Shown: in pieces, positions 9,235 to 18,885 of the stretch
Position numbering within the stretch: position 1 is the first letter of the stretch
Layout of the letters: every line of letters begins with the position of its first letter
From: Mucispirillum schaedleri ASF457
GTDB lineage: Bacteria; Chrysiogenota; Deferribacteres; Deferribacterales; Mucispirillaceae
NCBI RefSeq assembly: GCF_000487995.2
Contig: NZ_CP097562.1
Coordinates: forward strand, 989,001 to 1,053,000
Reading direction: 5' to 3'
Length of the DNA stretch: 64,000 bases
Notes under the pieces: model-generated
The model's database searches: none
What the model saw: only the letters and a program-made list of their open reading frames with translations
Told to the model about the DNA's origin: nothing
Position numbers and translations under genes: made by a program

Positions 9235-9924
9235 TTATTCTGCTTTCTCTTTTTTTGGTCTGCCTCTTTTCTTAACTACCTGCTCTTGTTTTTCATTTTC
9301 TTTTATATCTTTTTTACTGTTATTATTATCTTCTTTTAAAGTGCTGCTGTTATCTGCCTGATTATTTGTTTCTGTTTCATTTGCAGAAGTTTCAACAAAA
9401 GTCTCTTTTACATCATTATAAGCCTTTTCATCTTCCTTTGCAGGTGGTAAAGCTGCCCGTTTACTTCTTATGCGTGTTATTATAAGAAGATATGCAAGAA
9501 GAATATTTAAAAGCAGTGATATAAGTGCTGAAATAATTGCTATATTGCGATACTGATTATTAGTGCTTATAGTATCTTTTAAATCAGCAAGTTCTGCTTC
9601 TACTGACGCAGCTTTTGCTGCTGCATGCTGTTTTTCTTCTTCTAAAACCTTAACTTTGTTTTCAAGCTCAGTAACTGCAATATCTTTTGCATTAACAGCA
9701 CTTATAAGCTCATCTATTTCTTTTTGAAGGTTTAGTATTTCCTCAGCAGCTGCCTGCTGCCCTGTTGATGCACTGATTTGATTATCAAGAGATACTGACA
9801 ATGCAGTATCTGCATTTTGTGAACCATTATCGCTGGAAGAATTATCTGCCTGTTTTATACCAAGTGCATCACAGCCAGAAAATACCAGTAAAGTAAGTAT
9901 TAAGGAAATTACATATTTTTTCAT
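9235..9924 (-). CDS. Lipoprotein with coiled coil, internal membrane helix and AT-hook-like tail
   Basis: Unknown family. The start is placed at 9924 because GGAG lies 6 nt ahead and the product then begins with a standard lipoprotein signal (MKKYVISLILTLLVFSG-C); an upstream ATG at 9954 lacks these. After Cys comes a Ser/Asn/Gln-rich stretch, then a coiled coil of about 65 residues rich in Glu, Lys and Ala. A hydrophobic helix follows (IISALISLLLNILLAYLLII), then basic RIRSKR and a long acidic-polar tail ending KKRGRPKKEKAE. By the positive-inside rule the tail should be cytoplasmic. The RGRP core matches the AT-hook minor-groove binding motif. Confidence 0.65.
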   Translation of the reverse strand: MKKYVISLILTLLVFSGCDALGIKQADNSSSDNGSQNADTALSVSLDNQISASTGQQAAAEEILNLQKEIDELISAVNAKDIAVTELENKVKVLEEEKQHAAAKAASVEAELADLKDTISTNNQYRNIAIISALISLLLNILLAYLLIITRIRSKRAALPPAKEDEKAYNDVKETFVETSANETETNNQADNSSTLKEDNNNSKKDIKENEKQEQVVKKRGRPKKEKAE

Positions 9925-10141
9925 ACAATACTCCATAAATTTTATATACATCATTATTTACTATATTACTCTTGTTTGCAACAGTTTTTTATGACTTGAT
10001 AAATATTTATTTATAAATTATATTATATTTAATAATAATTATCTATTAAGTAAATCATATTACTGCCGATAGCTAATATTATATATAGTAATACTGTGTG
10101 CATTAACAGCATAATGGTTACTATATAGATGGGGAATGTTT

Positions 10142-10396
10142 ATGGATAAGATTGATATTTTAATGGCTGTGCTTGGTGCTGCGGCATATATGGCTATTAT
10201 GGTAGATTTGCGTAATTATGAAAGAAAAATGGCAGCATTTGAAGCATTGCAGGAAAGACGGAGAAAATATGCAGAGCTGCAGGCTGAAAGACGCAAAGCA
10301 GAATTGGCTATGGAAAAATCTATTGAACAGGCAGTAAAAAGTAAAGAACAATCTAAACTTGCACCTAATATATTAGAAAAAGTAAGTAAAGCATAA
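10142..10396 (+). CDS. Small membrane-anchored coiled-coil protein
   Basis: Not recognised. The start at 10142 is preferred over the ATG at 10136 because GGGGA is 7 nt upstream of the former and abuts the latter. The 84-residue product has one N-terminal hydrophobic helix (ILMAVLGAAAYMAIMV) followed by a highly charged helix (RNYERKMAAFEALQERRRKY...). It is followed after 16 bp by the gene at 10413, so the two are probably co-transcribed. Confidence 0.55.
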   Translation: MDKIDILMAVLGAAAYMAIMVDLRNYERKMAAFEALQERRRKYAELQAERRKAELAMEKSIEQAVKSKEQSKLAPNILEKVSKA

Positions 10397-10412
10397 GAAT
10401 AAAGGTGACATT

Positions 10413-10709
10413 ATGGATATAAATGACTTTAATAATTTAAGCGATATAGGAAAACTTGACTATGTGCTTGACTGTCTTTATAAAGCACATGGACTGTTTA
10501 AAATAATATATGAAAGCGGATGTGGATTTGAACAGCAGGTGCTTGATGAATTAGAGCATTTAGGTGATGAATTTTCCCGCATTGGCTTTATGGCAGAAAG
10601 CCATGACTACACAGGAGTATACGAAGATTTAAATAAAAATTTAACAAGACTGTCATCAATAGTGTCAGTAATAGATGAATATTTATATAAATACCGCAAA
10701 GTAAATTAA
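10413..10709 (+). CDS. Small hypothetical protein
   Basis: Unknown function. The 98-residue product is acidic and helical, without signal peptide or membrane segment. It has two cysteines in the N-terminal half (DCLYK, SGCGF). AAAGGTGA precedes the ATG at good spacing. It sits downstream of the small membrane protein gene at 10142 and upstream of tRNA-Ser. Confidence 0.5.
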   Translation: MDINDFNNLSDIGKLDYVLDCLYKAHGLFKIIYESGCGFEQQVLDELEHLGDEFSRIGFMAESHDYTGVYEDLNKNLTRLSSIVSVIDEYLYKYRKVN

Positions 10710-10792
10710 ATTTTAATTATTCATAAATTACTGCTTGATTTTTTTCTTATTCTTTTATACATATATACTTCTAAAACAATTAATAATGTAAT

Positions 10793-10879
10793 GGAAAGGT
10801 GTCCGAGTCTGGTTTAAGGGGCACGCCTGGAAAGCGTGTGTGGGGCAGCTCACCGAGGGTTCGAATCCCTCTCTTTCCG
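10793..10879 (+). tRNA. tRNA-Ser (anticodon GGA)
   Basis: An 87-nt class II tRNA. Acceptor stem GGAAAGG pairs with TCTTTCC and discriminator G is at 10879. Anticodon stem CACGC/GCGTG encloses loop CTGGAAA with anticodon GGA at 10829-10831. A long variable arm follows, then T arm GAGGG-TTCGAAT-CCCTC. CCA is not encoded. A run of T follows, which may act as terminator. It reads UCC and UCU codons. Confidence 0.95.
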
Positions 10880-11141
10880 TTTTTTTATATCTAAATAGTA
10901 TCAAAATTTTATAAAATTATGATTTATCACTCATATATTTCTAAAATAATTAATATAATGTTGAATAAACCTATTTTTATGTATATCTTTTAGTATATAG
11001 TTATCATTTTATATAACTTTTTTTATAACTCATCTATTGCAGTATAACAAAAAAATGTGTAAATTACATATAAAAACTTGATTTTATAGAACAAAAAATA
11101 TACTATAATATCTTTAATTATATAAAACAGCAGGAGCAGCA

Positions 11142-13736
11142 ATGTTTAAAGATTTAATAGAAAAGCTATTTACCCCAAGTCCAGATAAAATATTTAAAAA
11201 ATTACAGCCATTAATTAATAATATTAACAGCCATGAAGAAAGGCTTAAAAGCCTTGATAACGATACTCTTTTTAACCAGACTGTTATATTTAGAAAAAGA
11301 TTATCAGAAGGCGAAAGCTTAAATGATATTTTGCCAGAGGCTTTTGCAACAGTTAGAGAAGTTAGTAACAGAATATTAAAAATGCGTCATTTTGATGTTC
11401 AGCTTATGGGTGGCTATGTTCTTCATTCAGGTAAAATATCTGAAATGAAAACTGGTGAAGGTAAAACATTAGTTGCTACACTGCCTATGTATTTAAATGC
11501 TATTGAAGGAAAAGGGGCTCACCTTGTTACTGTAAATGATTATCTTGCTCGCCGTGATGCTTCTTGGATGGCACCAGTATACCTTGCACTTGGTCTTTCT
11601 GTTGGTATTATCCAAAGTGATGCATCTAAGCAGGCAGTATGGGATGATAAAGAAAATTTTACTATAAAACTTATAGATATTTCAAGGAAACAGGCTTATG
11701 CCTGTGACATTACTTACGGCACAAATAATGAGTTTGGCTTTGACTATTTAAGGGATAATATGAAATATGATTTATCTGAATATGTTCAAAGAGAGCTACA
11801 CTATGCTATTGTGGATGAAGTAGACTCTATTTTAATAGATGAAGCAAGAACCCCGCTTATTATTTCAGGCCCTACAAATAATACTACTGACAGCTACTAT
11901 GCAGTTAATAATGTTGTAAGGCTTTTGCAGCCAGAAACCCATTATACTATTGATGAAAAAAGAAAATCTGCTGATTTAACAGATGAGGGTATAAACTTTG
12001 TAGAAGCTGGGCTAAAAATTGGCAACCTTTATGATATCCAGAATGTAGACACTCTGCACTTTGTGAATAATGCATTAAAAGCCCATGCAGTTTTTAAACT
12101 TGATGTAGATTATGTTGTGCAGAATGGAGAAGTAGTAATAGTTGATGAATTTACAGGCAGGCTTATGCCCGGAAGAAGATATTCTGATGGACTTCATCAA
12201 GCATTAGAAGCAAAAGAAGAAGTGCAGGTGCAAAATGAAAACCAGACTTATGCATCTATCACTTTCCAAAACTATTTTAGAATGTATGAAAAACTTTCTG
12301 GTATGACAGGAACAGCATTAACAGAAGCTAATGAATTTAAAAGCATATATGGACTGGAAGTTGTGCCTGTTCCAACACACAGAAAAGTAAACAGGATAGA
12401 CAGACCTGATGTAATTTACAGAACTGCTCAGGAAAAATATGAAGCTATTGTTAAAATTATAGGCGAGCTGCACAAAAAAGGGCAGCCTGTTCTTGTGGGA
12501 ACTATCTCCATTGAAAAAAGTGAACTGCTTTCCCACATGCTGCAAAAAGCAAAAATAAAACATGAAGTGTTAAATGCTAAAAACCATGAAAGAGAAGCAG
12601 AAATTGTTGCCCATGCTGGTAAAATTGGTGCTGTTACTATTGCTACAAATATGGCAGGTCGTGGAACAGATATTAAATTAGGCGAAGGTGTGCAGGAATT
12701 AGGCGGATTATTTATTTTAGGCACAGAAAGACATGAATCACGCCGTATTGATAACCAGCTGCGAGGCAGGTCTGGAAGACAGGGAGATAATGGAGAAAGC
12801 AGATTTTATCTCAGCACAGAAGATGATTTATTAAGAAAGTTTGGTGCAGAAAAACTTTCTAAAATAATGAGCACATTAGGTTTACAACACGGAGAAGAAA
12901 TAGAATCATCTCTTATTAGTAAGACTATAGAGAGTGCACAGAAAAAAGTGGAAGCATTCCATTTTGAAATGCGTAAACATTTACTTGAATATGATAATGT
13001 GGCAAATGCTCAAAGAAAAGTTGTATACAGCCTTAGAAGCCAGATTTTACAAGGCTCTGATATTGATGACATTATAAAGGAATATGCAAATGATGTTATC
13101 AGTGCACTGCTTGAAGATTTTATTACTCCGCAAAATCCAAACTATGAAGAAGCAGAAAAAATATTTGAAAGAATATTTGGTATAAAAACAGATTTATCTC
13201 AGGCTGATGCAAAACATTTAGATATTGCTAAAAAAGAATTGGCAGGTCAATTTGAAGCAAAATTTCAGGAAAGAAAACAGGAATTTAAAGACCATTTTGA
13301 AGATTTTTCAAAATATATTCTTATTAATACTCTTGATAACAGGTGGAAACAACATCTGCTGCATATGGACCATCTCCGTGATAGTGTAGGTCTAAGGGGT
13401 TACGGACAAAAAGACCCATTAATAGAATATAAAAGAGAAGCTTATACACTTTTTATTGAAATGATGGATAAAATAAACAGAGAAACAGTTGAGCTTATTA
13501 TGAAAGTGCAGATACAAATGCAGACTCCAGAAGAAGCTGCTGCAGAAAATGCACGCAGGCTTAAACAACTGCAGGCTGAAAATAAAAAACAGTTAAAAGA
13601 AAAACGCTCACTTGAAAAAGAAACTAATAAAAAAACTGCAACTGTTAAAAGAAATGCACCAAAAATAGGAAGAAATGACCCATGTCCTTGCGGCAGTGGT
13701 AAAAAATATAAAAACTGTCATGGTGTGCAAGGCTAA
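11142..13736 (+). CDS. secA: Preprotein translocase ATPase SecA
   Basis: The cytoplasmic motor that drives unfolded preproteins through SecYEG. The 864-residue product is full length. It shows Walker A (MKTGEGKT), Walker B ([20 protein letters not shown]), the helicase motifs of the second nucleotide-binding fold ([20 protein letters not shown]) and a long helical scaffold. It ends in the zinc-binding SEC-C tail with [14 protein letters not shown], which binds SecB or lipids in other bacteria. A CAGGAGCAGCA site precedes the ATG. It is followed 21 bp later by lolA, so secretion and lipoprotein transport are linked. Confidence 0.98.
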   Translation: MFKDLIEKLFTPSPDKIFKKLQPLINNINSHEERLKSLDNDTLFNQTVIFRKRLSEGESLNDILPEAFATVREVSNRILKMRHFDVQLMGGYVLHSGKISEMKTGEGKTLVATLPMYLNAIEGKGAHLVTVNDYLARRDASWMAPVYLALGLSVGIIQSDASKQAVWDDKENFTIKLIDISRKQAYACDITYGTNNEFGFDYLRDNMKYDLSEYVQRELHYAIVDEVDSILIDEARTPLIISGPTNNTTDSYYAVNNVVRLLQPETHYTIDEKRKSADLTDEGINFVEAGLKIGNLYDIQNVDTLHFVNNALKAHAVFKLDVDYVVQNGEVVIVDEFTGRLMPGRRYSDGLHQALEAKEEVQVQNENQTYASITFQNYFRMYEKLSGMTGTALTEANEFKSIYGLEVVPVPTHRKVNRIDRPDVIYRTAQEKYEAIVKIIGELHKKGQPVLVGTISIEKSELLSHMLQKAKIKHEVLNAKNHEREAEIVAHAGKIGAVTIATNMAGRGTDIKLGEGVQELGGLFILGTERHESRRIDNQLRGRSGRQGDNGESRFYLSTEDDLLRKFGAEKLSKIMSTLGLQHGEEIESSLISKTIESAQKKVEAFHFEMRKHLLEYDNVANAQRKVVYSLRSQILQGSDIDDIIKEYANDVISALLEDFITPQNPNYEEAEKIFERIFGIKTDLSQADAKHLDIAKKELAGQFEAKFQERKQEFKDHFEDFSKYILINTLDNRWKQHLLHMDHLRDSVGLRGYGQKDPLIEYKREAYTLFIEMMDKINRETVELIMKVQIQMQTPEEAAAENARRLKQLQAENKKQLKEKRSLEKETNKKTATVKRNAPKIGRNDPCPCGSGKKYKNCHGVQG

Positions 13737-13757
13737 TTAATATATATTAGGTGATAT

Positions 13758-14351
13758 ATGAAAAAATTATTATTGTTACTTTTTATATTAGTATGTTTTA
13801 CTGCTTTTGCAGAAGATAAAAAGAATACTGACTATATGAAACAGTTATCTGATATTAAAAGTTTATCAGCAGAGTTTAAACAGATAAATAATTTAAAAGA
13901 TTACGGTGAAGATATATATACAGGTAAAGTATATATAAATATGAAAGAAAAAGCATTGTGGGATTATACTGAGCCTTATTCATCATGGTATCTTATAACA
14001 AATACAGATATTAACCATTATGATGAAATCAATAACCAGCTTATTAAAATGAAAACAAAAGACTATAAAGAATATGCTCTTTTGCAGGTTTTGATGGATT
14101 TTTCTCAGCTTAGCAAAAGTTTTAGTGCAGAGCAGAAAGACAATACATTATATTTAAAACCAAAAAATGATACAGGGCTTGCCTATATTAATATTGTATT
14201 TAAAAATGATGTAATATCTGAAATAAACAGTAAAGATAATGCAGGAAACTTAACTACTATAACTTTAAGCAAAGTAGAAATTGATAAAAAAATAAGCGAT
14301 TCATCTTTTAAAAAGAAACTGCCAAAAGATGTTAATGTTTTTAATCAGTAA
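13758..14351 (+). CDS. lolA: Outer-membrane lipoprotein carrier protein LolA
   Basis: A periplasmic chaperone that ferries lipoproteins from LolCDE to the outer membrane. The signal peptide is MKKLLLLLFILVCFTAFA, cut before EDKK. The conserved N-terminal pattern of the family is present (SLSAEFKQ, then YTGKVYI and KALWDYTEPYSSWYLI), and length 197 fits. The C-terminal region is diverged, so assignment rests on the N-terminal half. It sits just downstream of secA. Several lipoproteins in the window (3864, 9235, 36639, 61273) are possible clients. Confidence 0.8.
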   Translation: MKKLLLLLFILVCFTAFAEDKKNTDYMKQLSDIKSLSAEFKQINNLKDYGEDIYTGKVYINMKEKALWDYTEPYSSWYLITNTDINHYDEINNQLIKMKTKDYKEYALLQVLMDFSQLSKSFSAEQKDNTLYLKPKNDTGLAYINIVFKNDVISEINSKDNAGNLTTITLSKVEIDKKISDSSFKKKLPKDVNVFNQ

Positions 14352-14495
14352 ATGCAGATAAATATTTAAATATAAAGCTTAATATTGGCACATTTGAAGT
14401 AATTAAAAAAGGTTTTGAAAGAACATTTAATTTATATGGAGCTTGCTATTAGCATATTTTAAGTAATTTTTCTACAAATTTAGCTTAAATAAAAT
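14352..14495. other. Intergenic spacer after lolA
   Basis: AT-rich sequence with a weak AATATT...AATATT inverted repeat but no convincing terminator or gene. Confidence 0.35.
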
Positions 14496-14975
14496 GGAAA
14501 CTTACCCAAAAATTTTGCCCTATAAATTATTTTGAGCCTGATTTTAAAGATGAAAAATCTAAATTATATATATTAAAGTATTGTATAATATATTTAACTT
14601 ATCTGTTTTTTAGATACTTCGCTTAAAAATCAAGATCAGTAAGACACGGAAGCAGGCTCAGGACAAGCCGAAAGTGAGCGATAACCAAACTTGTTTCAGC
14701 AGAGTGTGATTTAAAAAATTCAAGGGGAGTGTATTTTACTACTCTTCGCTCCAAGTATAGAAAACGGCTTGCCATTTATATGGGAAAGACCCCGTTTTTG
14801 GCTATGCAAGGACTTTCCAAGCAAGTAGCGATGGAATTAAAAGTCCGTAGCTGGAAAGTATTTTTTTAATAAAGAATAAATTATAATATACTTCTCTTTA
14901 TCACTCTCAGTATGACTATATTGTCACATTGCAGTCATTTTGAGCCTGATTTAAAGGCGAAAAATCTAAATTATA
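14496..14975 (-). repeat. Long, inverted copy of the four-hairpin repeat with a loop insertion
   Basis: On the minus strand this has a head motif near 14890-14915, the linker TTATTCTTTATT, and then about 150 nt inserted where other copies have only a 4-nt loop of hairpin 2. It resumes with AATTTTTTAAATCACACTC, hairpin 3 and worn hairpin 4. Both ends carry the TTTTGAGCC hairpin. The left end (AACTTACCCAAAAATTTTG) matches the terminal repeat of the element at 44777-45438. The insert has paired segments of its own (ACTTTCC with GGAAAGT, AAAACGG with CCGTTTT). Confidence 0.6.
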
Positions 14976-14986
14976 TATTATCGTTT

Positions 14987-16129
14987 TTACTCTAATACTT
15001 TCTGCATTATTTCAGAGGGTGTAAGGTTTAATATTTCTGATGCTTTTTTACAGTCTTCCCATTCTGGAAAAAGCCTTTCTATATCTTTATATTTTATGCG
15101 TTTTAGTTTAATTTTCTCACCCATAACTTCTTTTTCTATAAAATCTCTTTCCGCAGTTATTCTGTTGACTTTTTCTATTCGCATACCTATTGTGCTTGAA
15201 TATTTAAATAAAGTATATATTATCTCATCTTTATCTTTTTCTACACACATTATATTTACAATATACAGTGGTCTGTTTTTTTTGCCAAAAGCAGGTATGA
15301 AGCATACATCTTTTGCCCCTTTTTCCATTAGTTTTTCATGCAGATAGCCTAAAAGTTCACCTGTCATATCATCTATATTTGTGGTAATGTTTATTATACT
15401 GTCATTATAAGTATTTTCTAAAATAATGGCACGCATAAAGTTTGCCATACCTTTAAACTCTTTCTGACCTGTTGAAAAACTGTCCTTTATCACAATTCCT
15501 GTAAAAGAATTTGTATATTCTGATACATTAGTTTTAAGCAGTGCTGCACCAGTTGGTGTTATCATCTCCCCTTCTGTATCTACTCTTTTTAAAGGCATAT
15601 TTTCTAATATTTTAAGAGTTGCAGGGGCAGGAACAGGCATTATACCATGAGCTGCATTAATATATCCATAACCAGTTACAGGAATATTTGATATTACTCT
15701 ATCTATTTTTAACTGATTTAAAAGCCAGCATGCTCCAAAAACATCAATAATAGTATCTACTGCACCTATTTCATGAAAATGAACTTCTTCTATACTTATT
15801 CCATGAACTTTGCTTTCAGCTTCTGCTATTACTTCAAAAGTTTTGACTGCATTATCTTTTATCTGCTGGCAGCATTCAGCAGAATATATCATATTTTTAA
15901 TATTTTCTAAATGTCTGAAAGGCTCCCCTTCTATATCACATTTTATAGCAAGCCTGTTGCAGCAGACAGCATTTCGCCACACTGTTTCAAGCTCTAATTG
16001 AACATGCTTATTAAGCATTTTTGACAATATTTGTGATAATTCTTTACTGTCTGCTCCAAGTCCTAAAAGCCCTGCAAGCATAATATCGCCAGAAATACCA
16101 GAAGTCATATCCAAATATAATTCACGCAT
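14987..16129 (-). CDS. larC: LarC-type nickel insertion protein (DUF111)
   Basis: In lactate-racemase organisms LarC inserts nickel into the pyridinium bisthiocarboxylate nucleotide to make the nickel-pincer cofactor; it uses CTP. The N-terminal MRELYLDMTSGISGDIMLAGL, the central EVHFHEIGAVDTIIDVFGA and TPTGAALLKT are diagnostic. The 380-residue protein is one continuous frame, unlike the frameshifted larC1/larC2 of Lactobacillus. It is the last gene of the ubiD-nth-larC operon with 1-bp gaps. LarB, LarE and LarA are not in the window, so which enzyme uses the cofactor is unknown. Confidence 0.88.
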   Translation of the reverse strand: MRELYLDMTSGISGDIMLAGLLGLGADSKELSQILSKMLNKHVQLELETVWRNAVCCNRLAIKCDIEGEPFRHLENIKNMIYSAECCQQIKDNAVKTFEVIAEAESKVHGISIEEVHFHEIGAVDTIIDVFGACWLLNQLKIDRVISNIPVTGYGYINAAHGIMPVPAPATLKILENMPLKRVDTEGEMITPTGAALLKTNVSEYTNSFTGIVIKDSFSTGQKEFKGMANFMRAIILENTYNDSIINITTNIDDMTGELLGYLHEKLMEKGAKDVCFIPAFGKKNRPLYIVNIMCVEKDKDEIIYTLFKYSSTIGMRIEKVNRITAERDFIEKEVMGEKIKLKRIKYKDIERLFPEWEDCKKASEILNLTPSEIMQKVLE

Positions 16130-16130
16130 A

Positions 16131-16769
16131 TTATTTTACCAGTTTATTTCCTGCAGGACAGTATGCAAATATTTTACATTCATTGCAGTTTGGTTTTTTA
16201 GCAGTGCAGAAATATCTGCCAAACAGCACAAGCTGATGTGAAAGCTCTGTCCATCTATCTCGCGGAAATATTTTCATTAAATCCTGCTCTATTTTTTCAG
16301 GGTCTGAGTTTTTTGTAAGACCGTATCTATTAGATATTCTTTTAACATGAGTATCTACAACCATCCCCGGCACTTTAAAAGCATTGCCAAGCACTACATT
16401 TGCCGTTTTTCTTCCTACTCCGGGAAGTTTTACAAGGCTTTCCATATTATCAGGCACTTTGCCATTATGTTCATGTATAAGTGCATGAGACATACTTTTA
16501 ATATTTTTAGCCTTGTTTTTATAAAACCCAGTAGAATGTATTAATTTTTCTATTTTTTCTATAGGTGCTTCAGCCATACTTTCTGCATCAGCATATTCTG
16601 AAAATAATAAAGGTGTTACTTTATTTACCTGCTTATCTGTGCACTGAGCAGAAAGTATTGTTGCCACTAAAAGCTGAAATGGGTCATTATATGTAAGCTC
16701 GCAATGAGCCTCTGGAAAAAGCTCTTTTAAATATTCCATAAACGGAGCTAAATCTTTTTTACCACCCAT
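16131..16769 (-). CDS. nth: Endonuclease III
   Basis: A DNA glycosylase and AP lyase that removes oxidised pyrimidines in base-excision repair. It shows the helix-hairpin-helix LPGVGRKTANVVL and the catalytic lysine region. VDTHVKRISNR provides the catalytic aspartate. The C-terminal [4Fe-4S] motif is C-x6-C-x2-C-x5-C (CTAKKPNCNECKIFAYC). Length 212 is standard. It is the middle gene of the operon with ubiD upstream and larC downstream, each separated by one base. Confidence 0.96.
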   Translation of the reverse strand: MGGKKDLAPFMEYLKELFPEAHCELTYNDPFQLLVATILSAQCTDKQVNKVTPLLFSEYADAESMAEAPIEKIEKLIHSTGFYKNKAKNIKSMSHALIHEHNGKVPDNMESLVKLPGVGRKTANVVLGNAFKVPGMVVDTHVKRISNRYGLTKNSDPEKIEQDLMKIFPRDRWTELSHQLVLFGRYFCTAKKPNCNECKIFAYCPAGNKLVK

Positions 16770-16770
16770 C

Positions 16771-18219
16771 TTATAAACCGTATTCTTTCCAGCGTTTTGT
16801 TACAAGCTCACGAATTTCATCACTCATAACAATATCTTCAGGCCATTCTCTTAAATGTCCTTCACCGGGCAGTTTTTTAGTTGCATCTATTCCTATTTTA
16901 TTGCCCCAGAAAGCATAAGGTGATGAATGGTCTAATGTATCAACAGGACCTTTTACAATACATGTATCTCTTTCCCAGTCCACATTGTTACCCATTCTCC
17001 AAAGCACTTCATTTGTATTTTTAACATCTACATCTTTATCAACTATAACTATCATTTTAGTAAACATCATCTGACCTGTGCCCCATACATAGTGCATAAT
17101 TTTATGTGCCTGCATAGGATATTTTTTATCAATAGATAAAAACATAATGTTATGAAATACACCTTCTAACGGCATATACATATCAACAATCTCTGGAACC
17201 TGTTTTTTAAGAATAGGCAGGAATATTCTGCCAGTTGCAACTCCCATATAGCAGTCTTCCATAGGCGGCTTACCAACTATAGTTGTAGGATATACTGCAT
17301 CTTTTCTATGAGTAATACATGTTATATGAAATACTGGAAAATCATCAGCTAAGGAATAGTAGCCTGTATGGTCGCCAAAAGGACCTTCCCTGCGAAGTTC
17401 ATTAGTTAATACATATCCTTCTAAAACTATTTCACTATTTGCAGGCACTTCTAAATCTACAGTTTCGCATTTTATCATTTCAACAGCCTGTTTTCTGATA
17501 AAGCCTGCAAAAAGCATTTCATCTATACCATCAGGCACAGGTGCAGTTGCTGCAAATGTAACAACAGGGTCTGGACCAAGAGCAACAGCTGCTTCTAATT
17601 TTTCAAGCCCCATTCTTTGTGCTTTTCTAAAATGGTCTGCTCCACCATGATGAATATGCCAGTGCATACCTGTAGTTTTGCCATCATATACCTGCATACG
17701 ATACATACCGCAGTTTCTTGTGCCTGTTTCTGGGTCTTTAGTAAATACACAAGGCATAGTTATAAACCTGCCTGCATCACCAGGCCAGCATTTTATTACT
17801 GGAAATTTCAATAAATCTACATCATCGCCTTTTATAATAACTTCTTTACATGCACCTTTTTTTACTGTTTTAGGCAGTATATTGCTAATTTCCATAATCA
17901 TAGGCAGGCTTTTTAATTTATCCATAAAATTCTGTGGTGTATTTTTATCAACAAGGTTTATAATACGCTCACCAAGGTCATCTAAATCATCAACTTCCAA
18001 AGCCATACACATTCTTTTTATAGAGCCAAATATATTTATCACTATATCATGGTCTGATCCATCTACATTTTCAAAAAGAAGAGCTTCACCATAATTTTTT
18101 GATACTCTGTCAGTTATTTCTGCCACTTCTAATACAGGGTCAACTTTGGCAGAAACCCTTTTTAATTCGCCATTTTTTTCTAAAACCTTAATAAACTCTC
18201 TTAAATCATTATAAGCCAT
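16771..18219 (-). CDS. ubiD: UbiD-family prenyl-FMN decarboxylase
   Basis: A decarboxylase of aromatic or alpha,beta-unsaturated acids that uses prenylated FMN made by UbiX. Family motifs include GMYRMQVYDGKTTGMHWHIHHGGA and the catalytic stretch ELRREGPFGDHTGYY, followed by THRKDAVYPTTIVGKPPMED. Length 482 is typical. In an anaerobe with respiratory chains it most likely serves menaquinone synthesis, but the substrate cannot be proven. GGTGAG precedes the ATG. It is first in the ubiD-nth-larC operon. Confidence 0.92.
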   Translation of the reverse strand: MAYNDLREFIKVLEKNGELKRVSAKVDPVLEVAEITDRVSKNYGEALLFENVDGSDHDIVINIFGSIKRMCMALEVDDLDDLGERIINLVDKNTPQNFMDKLKSLPMIMEISNILPKTVKKGACKEVIIKGDDVDLLKFPVIKCWPGDAGRFITMPCVFTKDPETGTRNCGMYRMQVYDGKTTGMHWHIHHGGADHFRKAQRMGLEKLEAAVALGPDPVVTFAATAPVPDGIDEMLFAGFIRKQAVEMIKCETVDLEVPANSEIVLEGYVLTNELRREGPFGDHTGYYSLADDFPVFHITCITHRKDAVYPTTIVGKPPMEDCYMGVATGRIFLPILKKQVPEIVDMYMPLEGVFHNIMFLSIDKKYPMQAHKIMHYVWGTGQMMFTKMIVIVDKDVDVKNTNEVLWRMGNNVDWERDTCIVKGPVDTLDHSSPYAFWGNKIGIDATKKLPGEGHLREWPEDIVMSDEIRELVTKRWKEYGL

Positions 18220-18321
18220 ATCTCACCAACTAATTTATTTGTTAAATAGAATAATTAATTTTGATAAAATATACAAGAGTTTTATATATTGCAGAAATAA
18301 TTTCTATATATTTGAAAAAAC

Positions 18322-18344
18322 TCCGCCCTGCGATGCAGAGCGGA
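18322..18344 (-). terminator. Rho-independent terminator of the dms-like respiratory operon
   Basis: On the minus strand a 10-bp stem (TCCGCTCTGC with GCAGGGCGGA, one G-U pair) and a 3-nt loop are followed by GTTTTTTC. It lies about 40 bp past the cytochrome stop. Confidence 0.85.
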
Positions 18345-18384
18345 CAATATATTAATGCAGGATATTTTACAAATATCAATGCAG

Positions 18385-18876
18385 TTACTTCACAGTATGC
18401 AGAGCACCTGATTTTGTTACAGGTCTTGTTTTGTGACATACAAGACAGTTTTTAGATGGAGTGTTATTCCAGCTGCCTACGGGAACTACACAGCTTGTGC
18501 CACAGTGGGAGCCTGCTCCTGATACAAATCCTGCTCGGGCATGGCTCATTGGATAGGATGTCTCATGACAGCTGTCACAGAAATCTTCTTTATGACATGT
18601 CTGACATGTTGTTCTGTTCCATCTGGATTCTAACCCGTGTGTTTTATTCACAAAGGTTACTGTATGATTTCTTGGAGCAGTATCTTCATGACAGGATATA
18701 CATTCTACTCGTTCTTCATGGCACATTATGCATTCGCTCATATTAGTTTTGGCTGCCTGACCATGCTTCTGCTCCCAGCTGCTGTTATGGGTAGACGGCT
18801 TAGTGGAATCTACTGCTGATGTTACACCTGCTGTAAAAAGAAATAATAAGATGATTAGTAATAAGTTCTTTTTCAT
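18385..18876 (-). CDS. Periplasmic pentahaem c-type cytochrome
   Basis: The start is placed at the ATG at 18876, giving signal peptide MKKNLLLIILLFLFTAGVTSA; an in-frame GTG three codons earlier lacks a usable ribosome site. Five CXXCH motifs are visible (CIMCH, CISCH, CQTCH, CDSCH, CLVCH). A sixth cysteine pair (HCGTSC) lacks the histidine. Five haems in about 140 residues implies a wire-like electron carrier. It is the last gene of the operon, directly after the outer-membrane barrel. It probably shuttles electrons between the inner-membrane quinone pool and the molybdoenzyme. Confidence 0.85.
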   Translation of the reverse strand: MKKNLLLIILLFLFTAGVTSAVDSTKPSTHNSSWEQKHGQAAKTNMSECIMCHEERVECISCHEDTAPRNHTVTFVNKTHGLESRWNRTTCQTCHKEDFCDSCHETSYPMSHARAGFVSGAGSHCGTSCVVPVGSWNNTPSKNCLVCHKTRPVTKSGALHTVK

Positions 18877-18885
18877 ATCCTGCAC

